From the NCBI GenBank assembly GCA_011125455.1, contig VKHO01000009.1, forward strand, positions 1 to 64,000: a DNA stretch of 64,000 nt, in the 5' to 3' direction. Source of the DNA: Chlamydiales bacterium STE3. GTDB lineage: Bacteria; Chlamydiota; Chlamydiia; Chlamydiales; Parachlamydiaceae. Shown piece by piece: positions 8,014 to 16,321 of this stretch. Both the position numbers and the translations under genes were made by a program. Under the pieces are notes generated by a model. That model was not told the DNA's origin, made no database searches, and was given only the letters and a program-made list of their open reading frames with translations. The first letter of the stretch is position 1. Each line of letters begins with the position of its first letter.

Positions 8014-9301
8014 ACATCTTCTCTTCAATTGTCTTACATGCATGCAAGATTGTGGAATGTGTTTTTCCGAAGGAGGCTCCCAGCATCATTAAAGATTCAT
8101 TAATCATCACTTTAGCAAGGTACATGGCAACCTGCCTTGGAAGTGCGATTTCTTTGGTGCGACCAGAGCCTCTTAGGTCGCTAACGCGCACTTCAAAAAT
8201 GGTGGCAACACTCTTTAAAATTTGCTCTACAGAAATTTTTTGTTTAGGTGCTTGTGGTAGCATTTCTCTTAGCGTTCTTTCGACAAGTTCTTCCGTAATC
8301 GTAAGATTAAGCAGTTTGCAATGAGCGCTAAGCCGGTTAATCGCTCCCTCTAGCTGACGTACGTTATGGTGAATGTGTTCAGCAATAAAGAAAGCCACTT
8401 TATTGGGGATAAAAAGACCTTTTTGCTCAGCTTTAGCTGTTAATATAGCGACTCTCGTCTCTAGCTCCGGAACGCCAATATGCGCCACAAGGCCCCATTC
8501 CATGCGGGCGATCATGCGCTCAGAAAGTTTAAGCTGGGAGGGGGGTTTATCACTTGTGATGACAATTTGCTTATGCTGATTGATTAAAGTTTCGAAAGTG
8601 TTGCAGAATTCTTCCTCAAAATTGAGACGATTTTGCAGAAATTGGATATCATCGACGAGAAGGATATCGACATCGGAGCGGTAAAATTTCTTCATTCGAT
8701 CAACAGATTTATTGCGTAAATTATCAACAAGATCATTAATGAATGCTTCAGTGGTGATGCATTGTACGCGCAAGTTCTTATGATTAGCATGAACATAGTG
8801 GCCGATACTGTGCAGGATGTGCGTTTTGCCGAGACCGACGCCTCCATGGATAAATAGAGGGTTGTACGATTGTCCTGGACGAGCCGCTATGCCCATTGCT
8901 GCTGATTTCACGAATTGATTTGTTGGACCTTCAATAAAAGTATCGAAACGGTAATTGGGATTGAGTTTGAGATCAACGAGCGCCTGTTTCTCTTCTTCAG
9001 GTGAGGAGGTAGAAAAAGTTGTTGGTGTAATGAGCTTTTTAACAGGAGCAGCGATGACGAATTTGATAGCTGGTTCTCCGTTCGCATTAACCGGAAGAAA
9101 AGCCGCAAGATCTTCGCGGTAGTTAGCGAGCAGATATTCTTTTACAAAGATATTAGGAATCTCAAGGGTGATTTCATCTGTTGACTCAGACTCTAGAACT
9201 TTGATTGGCTGCAACCAATTGCCAAAAGCGGTTTCGGAACATCGTTTTTTTGCAAAGGCTAAAAATTGCTGCCAAGCTTCTAAAAGATCTAATGCAAGCA
9301 T
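7955..9301 (-). CDS. dnaA: Chromosomal replication initiator DnaA
   Basis: A 448-residue DnaA with an N-terminal DnaB-interaction domain, a short linker, AAA+ domain with Walker A GGVGLGKT (153-160) and Walker B ILLVDD (213-218), and a C-terminal DNA-binding domain ending in the DnaA signature ([19 protein letters not shown]). It binds DnaA boxes and opens the origin. Chlamydiae usually encode two DnaA proteins; which one this is cannot be told from sequence alone. The upstream region has a good promoter and DnaA-box-like sites on the same strand. Confidence 0.95.
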   Translation of the reverse strand: MLALDLLEAWQQFLAFAKKRCSETAFGNWLQPIKVLESESTDEITLEIPNIFVKEYLLANYREDLAAFLPVNANGEPAIKFVIAAPVKKLITPTTFSTSSPEEEKQALVDLKLNPNYRFDTFIEGPTNQFVKSAAMGIAARPGQSYNPLFIHGGVGLGKTHILHSIGHYVHANHKNLRVQCITTEAFINDLVDNLRNKSVDRMKKFYRSDVDILLVDDIQFLQNRLNFEEEFCNTFETLINQHKQIVITSDKPPSQLKLSERMIARMEWGLVAHIGVPELETRVAILTAKAEQKGLFIPNKVAFFIAEHIHHNVRQLEGAINRLSAHCKLLNLTITEELVERTLREMLPQAPKQKISVEQILKSVATIFEVRVSDLRGSGRTKEIALPRQVAMYLAKVMINESLMMLGASFGKTHSTILHACKTIEEKMSKDETLRRQIGMVRRNIEL

Positions 9302-9375
9302 CCTACTTCCTGGTTACGCTCTTTAATGATTTAGCAATCCGCTTTGTTGACAAAGGTCAATGAAGCTTCGACCAA

Positions 9376-9403
9376 ATTATATACAGGAAAGAAAAGTTGT
9401 TAA
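9376..9403 (-). promoter_or_regulatory. Predicted dnaA promoter
   Basis: On the reverse strand, TTAACA (9398-9403) is separated by 16 bases from a perfect TATAAT (9376-9381). This is a good match to the housekeeping sigma consensus, 75 bases before the dnaA start codon. It is the best promoter seen in the window. Prediction by eye only. Confidence 0.6.
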
Positions 9404-9407
9404 CAGT

Positions 9408-9427
9408 CTTTCCACAATTTGTTCACA
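9408..9427 (-). promoter_or_regulatory. Two DnaA-box-like sites upstream of dnaA
   Basis: TTGTTCACA at 9419-9427 differs from the DnaA box TTATNCACA at one position, and CTTTCCACA at 9408-9416 differs at two. They have the same orientation, an 11-base period (about one helical turn), and lie immediately upstream of the predicted -35 element. The arrangement suits autoregulation of dnaA. No cluster of further boxes was seen, so an origin is not claimed. Confidence 0.4.
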
Positions 9428-9743
9428 CTCATTTCTGGACGGAGACATTAACATGGCAGAGCTTAGCTCGCAAGCTATTTTTCTTAAGTAGATCACCCTC
9501 TTTGTCTAAATCATTAAGGATCAAAAATTTTATCCCCTAAATTTAGTGGTTACATTTTTGTTGGGAAAGATTTGGCACATAAGTGACTGATATATAGTAG
9601 GCTTTGAGGGTTAAGAGGGCTTTTGCTTTTGCTTGTTTTTAAATCATTGGGTTATAGAAATTTAAATATTAATTATGATTAATAAAAACTAAATGTAATT
9701 ATTTTGTATAATAATGATTATAAGTTAATGAGAAGAACTCACA

Positions 9744-11063
9744 ATGCAAAAAAGCTTTTTCCTTTGGGTCAATTCTGGATTGTGTTTTGTCTTTCTGCTT
9801 ATTCTTAGCCTGCTCGTTTTCTATTCATTACGAGAGGAAAACCTTTTCTATGCCCAATCCAAAATTGTGAAAAAAGTGCCTCTTATTCCTGAAAATCCTT
9901 TTCATCTTTCCGATCAAGCCTATCGGCAAGTACAGGCCCCTGCGCTCAATCTTAACATGGTGGCACCGAATCTTTCTCTTCCGGATTTGCGTTCTACTTT
10001 AAATTATTATGGAGCGAATCTGCGGCCTGATGTGCAAAAGCAAGACCAAAAGCTTTTTTTTTCTTTTGGCGATCCAAGGAATCTTGTTGCCGTTAAAGCA
10101 GGCGAAAGGACTTACCTAAAAGTAGAAAATCATTCTTTTTCCTTAAGCCCTAGTAACCAACCAACTGCGTTATGGATGAAAGCTAAACCGGGCCTTAAGA
10201 ATGTGCAAGTGGAACTTTTTTTAAAAGGCGTTGATGATAGAGTCGTTAGAGAGCCAAAAGAGCATAGTCAATTTTCTTTACCCGAAAAAATTTTGCCTCC
10301 AGGTGCTGTTTCTTGGATGATAGGGAGCAATCGAGTTGATGGGACTCTTCTTTTTAAGCAGAAGGCTAGGTGGCGTGGCTTAGATCTTTTTCTTTTACAA
10401 TATGGTGGGCCAGAATTCAGCCAATTTCAGAACAAACAACGGATTGATTTCGGAGAAGGAGAGGGGCACTACTCTGTCTTTGTGGCGCCTGGGGACATTC
10501 TGATTTGGAAGAGTGGCCGTTGGGTCAGCCCTACAAAGGGGGATAACACTCAGACCGCTCCTCTTTTAGAAATTAAAAAAGTGGATGAAAGAATCCTTAA
10601 TGCGGAACTTTGGGCTGTTGAAGGGAAGAACAAGTTTGCTTTGACTCTCGTTCGCACTCCGGACCCCATCCCTATTATAGATAATTCTAAATTTCATTTT
10701 CTTGCTACTAGAACTAAAGCTCACTACATATTCGATGTGGATGGTAAGAGAGAAATTGTCGGGCCAGGAGATTGGTTTTTAATGGTAGACGGAAAGTGGA
10801 AAAAGATTACAAAGGTCAAAGAAATTGATCAATTTGTAGAAAGAAGTACAGTTGGCCCTCTTCTGGTCATCTATTTATCACAAGAACACGATAGTAAGAC
10901 ATTAAAAGGCGAGCTGTTTAACACTTCTCGAAGTGATAAGGTCGAGGTGAACATTCCTCTTTTACCCCAAAATAGCAAAAAAGAGATTCCTGTAAAGCCA
11001 ACAGAGGAGGAAAGAGGACATCCCTCTATCGACCAAGCAGAGCATCCAAGTTTTGAGGCTTGA
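9744..11063 (+). CDS. Membrane-anchored extracytoplasmic protein, paralogue of the gene upstream of gspD
   Basis: The 439-residue protein has a short cytoplasmic N-terminus, one membrane helix (about 8-29) and an extracytoplasmic region. It is clearly related to the 18563-19999 product: both share LPDLRS...YYG near residue 79-90, VDGTLL...QKARW near 198-210, and a FDEG/FGEGE block. Two internal repeats are visible, at about 243-300 and 328-403, each with PGDxxL...GxW followed by a PLL/I beta segment and an EL-containing strand. No enzyme motif is seen. Its sibling sits at the head of the type II secretion operon, so a secretion-related or envelope role is plausible but unproven. Confidence 0.65.
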   Translation: MQKSFFLWVNSGLCFVFLLILSLLVFYSLREENLFYAQSKIVKKVPLIPENPFHLSDQAYRQVQAPALNLNMVAPNLSLPDLRSTLNYYGANLRPDVQKQDQKLFFSFGDPRNLVAVKAGERTYLKVENHSFSLSPSNQPTALWMKAKPGLKNVQVELFLKGVDDRVVREPKEHSQFSLPEKILPPGAVSWMIGSNRVDGTLLFKQKARWRGLDLFLLQYGGPEFSQFQNKQRIDFGEGEGHYSVFVAPGDILIWKSGRWVSPTKGDNTQTAPLLEIKKVDERILNAELWAVEGKNKFALTLVRTPDPIPIIDNSKFHFLATRTKAHYIFDVDGKREIVGPGDWFLMVDGKWKKITKVKEIDQFVERSTVGPLLVIYLSQEHDSKTLKGELFNTSRSDKVEVNIPLLPQNSKKEIPVKPTEEERGHPSIDQAEHPSFEA

Positions 11064-11606
11064 TTAATTTGAATAAGGCTCTTCTTTATTTTTTCTCACC
11101 ATTTTTATGCCCAAACCCATTCAATAACCTTTGCGGCATGCCCAAGCGATTTGAGCCGTGGCATGAAATAATGCTATGCCTAAGAAATTCTAGAAATGGT
11201 GTGGAATTCAAATTGTCGTACAGGGAGTTTGAATTCTTCATATTAGTAATATTTGCTCTCGGGAAGCTCTCTATATCCGAAAATTTGACTTGCAAGGTTC
11301 TGAGTGATTTTTTCAATAAAATTGCTGCTCCAAAGCCGCTTGTTTTTCAGTAATTGCTATGCGTGCTATCTAGTTAGGGTGAAATTTGAGAGAGTGCAAA
11401 GACGCAGAAAATCATTCGAAATAGACAAAAAATAAACCTAAAAAGAAATTAAGGCTAAGGAAGATATAGTCCGCCAGAACTGCGTACTCTCTTCACGAAA
11501 GCGGTGTGAGAAGGTCACTCAAATAATGAGAAGTTAGTAAGATTTGTTTTAAAGATTGTTAATAACGTCAGTGCTGCGGAACTGTCCCAGTAGTTTGAAT
11601 CTGCTT
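11064..11606. other. Non-coding stretch with a group I intron-like motif
   Basis: No convincing gene. Open frames of 97 and 76 codons on opposite strands overlap each other and match nothing I recognise. The notable content is a perfect 12-base group I intron S-type motif at 11461-11472. The rest (11473-11606) contains a partly self-complementary CTTCACGAAAGCGGTGTGAG segment but no coding remnant that I can name. Confidence 0.45.
11394..11472 (+). other. Possible relic of a group I intron core
   Basis: AAGATATAGTCC at 11461-11472 equals the conserved S element (3' strand of helix P7) of group I introns. GTGCAAAGAC at 11394-11403, about 60 bases upstream, resembles a degraded R element (typical GTTCAGAGAC), but the P7 pairing is incomplete. 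Group I introns with homing endonucleases are known in 23S rRNA genes of amoeba-associated chlamydiae. No flanking rRNA or endonuclease gene is present here, so this is at most a broken copy. Confidence 0.3.
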
Positions 11607-11978
11607 CTATGGCCTTTCCAAAACATTTTCATTTTCTGATTCTATGCCCTGTAATATCCGCTGGATTTTCTTTCCGCTCGTATTAAGGATTTTCCATTGA
11701 AACCCGGTTGTAGACAGTGTAATAAGACTATCATATTTTGGGTCTTTATATTTATCTTTTAGTTCTTTTTCAGCTTCCTTCGCTAAATCAGCTGCAATTT
11801 GTTTGGATTTCATTGCAGCTTCATGTATTTTTTTACAAAGGCCAGCTAGCTCTTGAGCTCGTTCAATAAAAGCCGCTTCTTTCCGTCGAAAAATTTCGTT
11901 ACAATCGAGACTAAATTTTTGTTTGTCTTCTTGGCTAATTAAGCTCATTTGAGCGCTACTCCTTTTTGGCTTTAGCAA
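11607..11978 (-). CDS. Hypothetical helical protein downstream of the kinase-like gene (123 aa)
   Basis: Not recognised. A Lys/Glu/Ala-rich protein with a long predicted helix or coiled coil at about 15-75 and a short beta-like tail (SLITLSTTGFQWKILN). It overlaps the 3' end of the 608-residue kinase-like gene by 23 bases, so the two are probably co-translated. Use of the second methionine (MSLISQ..., starting at 11948) would remove the overlap and is equally likely. As a small helical partner of a candidate effector it could be a chaperone or co-effector, but this is only inferred. Confidence 0.5.
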   Translation of the reverse strand: MLKPKRSSAQMSLISQEDKQKFSLDCNEIFRRKEAAFIERAQELAGLCKKIHEAAMKSKQIAADLAKEAEKELKDKYKDPKYDSLITLSTTGFQWKILNTSGKKIQRILQGIESENENVLERP

Positions 11979-13782
11979 TGACTATATCATGGGAGGGCAA
12001 ACCATAGAACAGCAAGTTTTCTTTTACTGTAAAATAAGGAATATCTTGGTTAAGAAGATCCCTAAATACAAGGCTGCATAATTTCTCGTAGGAAATTTCC
12101 ATGCTATATGCTGCGAGATTCATTTTTATAAATTCTACAAATTTTTCGATATTAGAATAATCTGAATAAACGCTCATCGACCACAAAGATAAGTCCATTG
12201 TGCCTACGATTACAACTCTAGCGGGAAGCTTATCTACCATTTCTTTAAATTTTTCTATACATTCAAGCTCTTGCTTTGTTAGTTGAAATTTTTTAACGGC
12301 TGTTCCCAAAGACGATCTTTCTTTGTCCAGGGCTTCAAGATCAATAGGAATCAGCTGGGGCGTTCTTGGTTCGTACATAATATTTTCTGGGTGCAAGTCA
12401 CCTATGCCCATTCGAGTCAAAATGGCATCCATTCGATTTAATTGTGGTTGTAAAATACGAGCTCTTTCTTTTCTAAGTCTTGAGATAAAAAGATTTACGC
12501 TGGCTACCATCGCATTTTTATCTTTTTGCATTCTTGCATTGGCGTCCCTTACAGTTGCTCCTTCTATAAATTCCCATATGCTAATCTGGCCCATTCCTGG
12601 TAAATAGTCCCAACCTTCTTCCTTATTGGGATTTAAAATGGTATACATCGGAAGCAAATAACTGCCTGATCGATGTTCTTCAGGAAGCTCGTTAATTTCT
12701 TTAAAGACATCGATAACAGCTTTATCAAGGAGGGCAATCCTGGGCTTTAAGACGAGTTTAAGTGGATCTCTTCCCTCAATGGAATAGGTAAGAATAAAGA
12801 TTTGTTTGCCTCCATTGTGAGTTTCTGAGCTTTTAGAGAGCAATTCTAGGTTTGTTTCAATCTTAATATTATTCAAATCAAGTGAGGGTAAAAAATTAGC
12901 AAGGATTAAGTTTTTATTTAAGTCGACAAAATGATGCATCTCTTCTTGACATAATTTTGAATTGACAATGAAGTTTAAAACTCTTTGTATATTGATTTTA
13001 AAGCTTTCAAGATTCCGCGATGAAGTATAAGATAAATTAAGTCCTGTAATATCTATATCAAGTTTTTTACTCAATTCTAATAAATTTCTATTCACTTCAC
13101 TTATAGCTTGTTCAGCAACTTCCATTTCTTCATCAGATTTGTCGCTATGTTCACTGTAAAACTGAAAAAATGGGATGAGACGATTTATTTGCTCTTCCAA
13201 AAAGTGCATTTCATCTATGAATGTTTCATCTTTTGAGCCAATAGTTCGAATCATTTCCAAAATCTGTTCCCTTGTGGATTTAGTCTCCTCTAAACATTTT
13301 TCTAGAATTTGATGAGGCGATTGGGGAAAGCTCTCTTCCGTAAAGAAACCTAGCTTTTTTAGAGCATCAGAGGGACTTTCTCTATAAATGTGCTGAGGTT
13401 TATCGGCGCCTCTTAGCGTTTCGCAATCTTGATAAACAGCTTGGATTGTTTTAATGGTATCGAAAAGGCTCTTGAGCTCATTGGGAAGAACCTCATGTGC
13501 AGATTGGGCTGCAATGGTATTTGAAATATTCCGGATGCGGGATATGTAGTCTTGTAAGCTTTCCTGAAGACGCCTGTGATCTTGGCTGCCTGCTTGGAGG
13601 CCTTGCAAATGCCTTATGGCTTCTTCTGATTGGTATTTGATCAAAGGGATATTTTCTTTTAGGTTTTCTACTTTTATACCTTCGAGCCTGCCCCCTTTCA
13701 ATTCATTTTCAATACTCTCAGCTTGTGAAGCAAAGTTACTAAAATGCGCTTTAAAATCTGCAATGGGATCCCCATAATGCAT
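11956..13782 (-). CDS. LanM/DUF4135-type kinase-like protein, candidate host-directed effector (608 aa)
   Basis: Residues about 1-280 are helical, with coiled-coil character. From about 290 onwards the protein shows kinase-fold landmarks in the order seen in LanM lanthipeptide dehydratases (DUF4135): LKLVLKPR (candidate ATP-binding lysine), then WEFIEGATV, then GIGDLHPENIMY (catalytic-loop-like, Asp plus Asn) and LIPIDLEAL (metal-binding-like Asp). There is no lanthionine cyclase domain (no zinc Cys/His set) and no precursor peptide nearby. A stand-alone kinase-like enzyme, possibly injected into the host, is therefore more likely than lanthipeptide synthesis. It has an AT-rich surround and no chlamydial operon partners except the small gene downstream. 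Confidence 0.6.
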   Translation of the reverse strand: MHYGDPIADFKAHFSNFASQAESIENELKGGRLEGIKVENLKENIPLIKYQSEEAIRHLQGLQAGSQDHRRLQESLQDYISRIRNISNTIAAQSAHEVLPNELKSLFDTIKTIQAVYQDCETLRGADKPQHIYRESPSDALKKLGFFTEESFPQSPHQILEKCLEETKSTREQILEMIRTIGSKDETFIDEMHFLEEQINRLIPFFQFYSEHSDKSDEEMEVAEQAISEVNRNLLELSKKLDIDITGLNLSYTSSRNLESFKINIQRVLNFIVNSKLCQEEMHHFVDLNKNLILANFLPSLDLNNIKIETNLELLSKSSETHNGGKQIFILTYSIEGRDPLKLVLKPRIALLDKAVIDVFKEINELPEEHRSGSYLLPMYTILNPNKEEGWDYLPGMGQISIWEFIEGATVRDANARMQKDKNAMVASVNLFISRLRKERARILQPQLNRMDAILTRMGIGDLHPENIMYEPRTPQLIPIDLEALDKERSSLGTAVKKFQLTKQELECIEKFKEMVDKLPARVVIVGTMDLSLWSMSVYSDYSNIEKFVEFIKMNLAAYSMEISYEKLCSLVFRDLLNQDIPYFTVKENLLFYGLPSHDIVIAKAKKE

Positions 13783-13966
13783 AAAAACCCCACAATTAAG
13801 TTTATATATTTAATTATATAACTTTTGTTATTTTGTAATTAAAAATAAATAAAACTATTATTATTTCATAATAGCAAATCTAAAATGTTGCGCCAAAGGG
13901 CTGTATTAAAGTATGCTCTACAGAGCAAAAAAAATAATATTTTTCTTTATTAGTCTCAGAGATGTT

Positions 13967-14320
13967 CTAGATTAGATCGGACAATTCCGACTCGGAAGAG
14001 GGGTTTTTAAAGATGCGTCTTAGGATCTTTTGCATCCTTTTTCCTGAGGATTGAATATCGAGATATTTCAATGCTTTAATCAAATTATTGACGCTTTCAG
14101 AATCAGTATGGATCGGGTCTTCTTGTTTCATAACACGAATCACATCATCGAAAGTTTCGTGCGCAACCTTATGAATCATGATTGTATTGTCGTGGCTTTC
14201 GTTCAAAAGAATTTCGAGAGTGCGGCTTTTGATAACTAGCTGCCTATGGACAAGAATTTCTTCATCTTTAGGAAAACGCAGTGTTACATACTCGTTAGAT
14301 GAAAAAAGACGATCCAGCAT
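13967..14320 (-). CDS. BTB/POZ-Skp1-fold protein (117 aa)
   Basis: The protein follows the BTB/Skp1 order: VTLRFPKDEEILVHRQLVIKSRTLEILLNE (residues about 12-41), an I-x-I strand with conserved V, FDDVIRVMKQ, then LIKALKYLDIQ (about 82-92) and a C-terminal helix. The segment LxxALxYLDI is especially like Skp1 and BTB proteins. In eukaryotes this fold bridges F-box or cullin proteins. It lies between the kinase-like gene and the DUF900 hydrolase in a region rich in eukaryote-like genes. The fold call is fairly good; whether it resembles Skp1 or BTB more closely needs a profile search. Confidence 0.6.
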   Translation of the reverse strand: MLDRLFSSNEYVTLRFPKDEEILVHRQLVIKSRTLEILLNESHDNTIMIHKVAHETFDDVIRVMKQEDPIHTDSESVNNLIKALKYLDIQSSGKRMQKILRRIFKNPSSESELSDLI

Positions 14321-14863
14321 GATATCAATCTTTTCTTTAAATTATTTAATATTATTTTATTTTATATATTTATTGTAATCAACTTAAATTTTAACTTTTA
14401 TAGAAATTTTAATTGACGGGTAGCTAAACCAAGGAAAAGAAAAAGAATGGATTCCAAAAAGGAAGGAAGCTGATAATCGAAATTATTGGAGTTGGAAGTA
14501 GTGAAGATGGTGTTATTCTCTAAAGCTTTTAATAGGGGTACCATTTTCAAATTACCGATAGAGCGCTACATCATTTAGGAAAATGTTTTGCAGTAGGCAG
14601 TAGTAGGGATTTTTTTAAGCTAATTAATGGCAAAGGACTAACACCTTTAAGAGGCATATCTTTGTAGAATTCACTTTGAACGTATTTGGACCAAATTATT
14701 ATTAGTGAAATGCTTGTTTATTTAAAAAAAAGGCCCTTTCTATTCTTATTCTACGTTAAATTAAAAGTTTGAATTTAATTAGTGAGTTAAATGCTTAAAC
14801 TAGAGTATAATGAGGGGCCTAAACCGAAAAAATCATTTGCCACAAGAACGCTAGGAGAGTTTA
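14321..14863. other. Intergenic region with a leucine-rich-repeat-like scrap
   Basis: The left 80 bases are AT-rich and probably contain the BTB-gene promoter. A short open frame, 14536-14667 (+), encodes ITDRALHHLGKC and then GLTPL, resembling cysteine-containing leucine-rich repeats of F-box/LRR proteins. It has no start codon and ends after about 40 codons, so it looks like a fragment of a lost gene. A good ribosome-binding site (AGGAG) lies just before the 14864 start. Confidence 0.35.
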
Positions 14864-16048
14864 ATGAGTTGTAGTTCTTCTTCAGGAAATGCCCCTCTTC
14901 CGTCTTTTGCGGATTTGCATGCTTCCTATAATAGCGATCTATCGACACGCGGGGGAGACGATAATGACAAAAGTGAGACAGAAGTTGAATCCCCGCCTCG
15001 TGGACGCAGCTATTTTTATTTAGAAGCAGAATTAAATTCTGACTTAGCACCTGAAACTTATTTGATTGGCAATTTAGATCCAGGAATTAATCATGGCGAC
15101 TGGCTTCCATCGGAAATTCCTATGGCAAAAATCAACTTTCTCTGTTCCACCATTCGAAATCGTTTTATTTCTTCTAATCGACGAGCTACTCGCGAAATAG
15201 AATGGATAGGGAAGTACAAAGGTTTTGATTTAGAAGAATTTTCTAAACGTAAAGTTTTAGTGCTTATTCACGGATTCAATGTGGATTACAATAGTGCGGT
15301 AAAAACCTTGAGGAGAGTTTCGGAGAAAGTTAAGCATACTTATCACACTGTTATCGCCTATTTATATCCGACATGTGCAAAGCCGTACCACTACCCTGAT
15401 GCCGAAAAAAATGCGATATGGGCAGGACAAAATGTATTACCAGGAATATTATCATCCATTCAAAAGGTCGCTGACAAACTAGATGTTGCGGCCCATAGTA
15501 TGGGCACAGTCGCTACGTTGAACGCATTTAGCCAAGAAGATACTAGCCCAAAAATTCATAATCTTTTCCTCATCGGAGGAGCAGTCGAAGAAAAAAGCTT
15601 ATTCGAATGCGAGGGAGAAGAATGTACGAGGTTCCCTCTTGCACTATCCAACTCTAGAAAAATTTATGTGCTTTATTCTTGTGAAGATCAAGTGCTCCCC
15701 TGGCTCCGCTTTTTTCAAGCTGAGCAACCTGTTGGACTTATTGATGAGGAGATACTGCAAAGACCTATTGCCAAAAATGTTTGTTTTATCAACAGCACCC
15801 CTGTCGTAAAAAGCCATAGTGGTTATTACAAAACGGAAGAGGTTTTTAAATTTTTTAAATTAGTTGCACATCATGATTCTCAGGAAACGCACTTAGAAGG
15901 CCCCTATTTTTCCCTGACTTCTAATGAGCTATCCTTTGCCGAAAACCCTCTCGTCTGCTCAAAAGAAACAAATAAGGCTATTAACATGGCGTTATTAGTT
16001 AAGAAAATTGTCGTTAGAACCAAGAAAGCGGATAAAGCAAAAGATTAG
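14864..16048 (+). CDS. DUF900-type alpha/beta hydrolase
   Basis: The 394-residue protein contains VLVLIHGFNVDYNSA near residues 129-143 (oxyanion-hole region), then an A-x-x-NAIWAGQ helix, and the nucleophile elbow AAHSMGTVA near 207-215 (Ser in HSMG). A late Asp and His complete a plausible triad. This is the DUF900 layout of bacterial serine hydrolases. The first 80 residues are low-complexity and Ser/Pro/Glu rich, unlike typical housekeeping hydrolases and compatible with a secreted protein. It starts 8 bases after an AGGAG ribosome-binding site. Substrate unknown. Confidence 0.75.
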   Translation: MSCSSSSGNAPLPSFADLHASYNSDLSTRGGDDNDKSETEVESPPRGRSYFYLEAELNSDLAPETYLIGNLDPGINHGDWLPSEIPMAKINFLCSTIRNRFISSNRRATREIEWIGKYKGFDLEEFSKRKVLVLIHGFNVDYNSAVKTLRRVSEKVKHTYHTVIAYLYPTCAKPYHYPDAEKNAIWAGQNVLPGILSSIQKVADKLDVAAHSMGTVATLNAFSQEDTSPKIHNLFLIGGAVEEKSLFECEGEECTRFPLALSNSRKIYVLYSCEDQVLPWLRFFQAEQPVGLIDEEILQRPIAKNVCFINSTPVVKSHSGYYKTEEVFKFFKLVAHHDSQETHLEGPYFSLTSNELSFAENPLVCSKETNKAINMALLVKKIVVRTKKADKAKD

Positions 16049-16256
16049 AGAGAAAAAAGATTTGGGCTGCTGAGGTCGTTTTTTCAAAAATAAGGGACTA
16101 GCACTATGAAAAAACTGATAAACCTTAAAAGCAACCAAAGTTATGCACCTCCAAAAATGCTTTGAAAGAAAGGTATCAAATTGGCTAGCTAGACCCAAGA
16201 CCAACTTGATGCATCTGAGAGGTGAATAAAGCTATCTAAAAACCTTCTCTAAGGAG

Positions 16257-16285
16257 CCTTCAGGGCTATTTGAAGGATGTTTTTA
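16257..16285 (+). terminator. Weak hairpin with T-run after the DUF900 gene
   Basis: CCTTCA (16257-16262) and TGAAGG (16271-16276) form a 6-bp stem with an 8-base loop, followed by ATGTTTTT. It lies 200 bases past the gene, so it is a weak candidate for transcription ending. Confidence 0.3.
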
Positions 16286-16321
16286 AAAAGATTGGCAAAT
16301 TAAGTAAAAAGAAAAATTTTT

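Larger units (their letters stand above)
9302..9743. other. Intergenic region between dnaA and the divergent membrane-protein gene
   Basis: Besides the dnaA promoter and box-like sites, the right half (9640-9743) is strongly AT-rich and has a TATAAT at 9707-9712 that may serve the 9744 gene. No matching -35 element was found at the right spacing. No coding remnant was recognised. Confidence 0.4.

Noticed and set aside
9302-9743. Replication origin beside dnaA
   Set aside because: Only two near-matches to DnaA boxes and no AT-rich unwinding repeat array next to them; autoregulation explains the sites better.
11060-11353. 97-codon open frame (+) and 76-codon frame (-) at 11086-11316
   Set aside because: They overlap on opposite strands, have no recognisable domain and lie in a relic-rich gap; chance frames are more likely.
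11607-13782. Lanthipeptide biosynthesis cluster
   Set aside because: Only the kinase-like half is present, with no cyclase, precursor peptide, protease or exporter.
13783-13966. GCTCT/AGAGC hairpin with A-run near 13917-13930 as terminator for the BTB gene
   Set aside because: On the transcript the T-run precedes the hairpin, so it is not a normal terminator.
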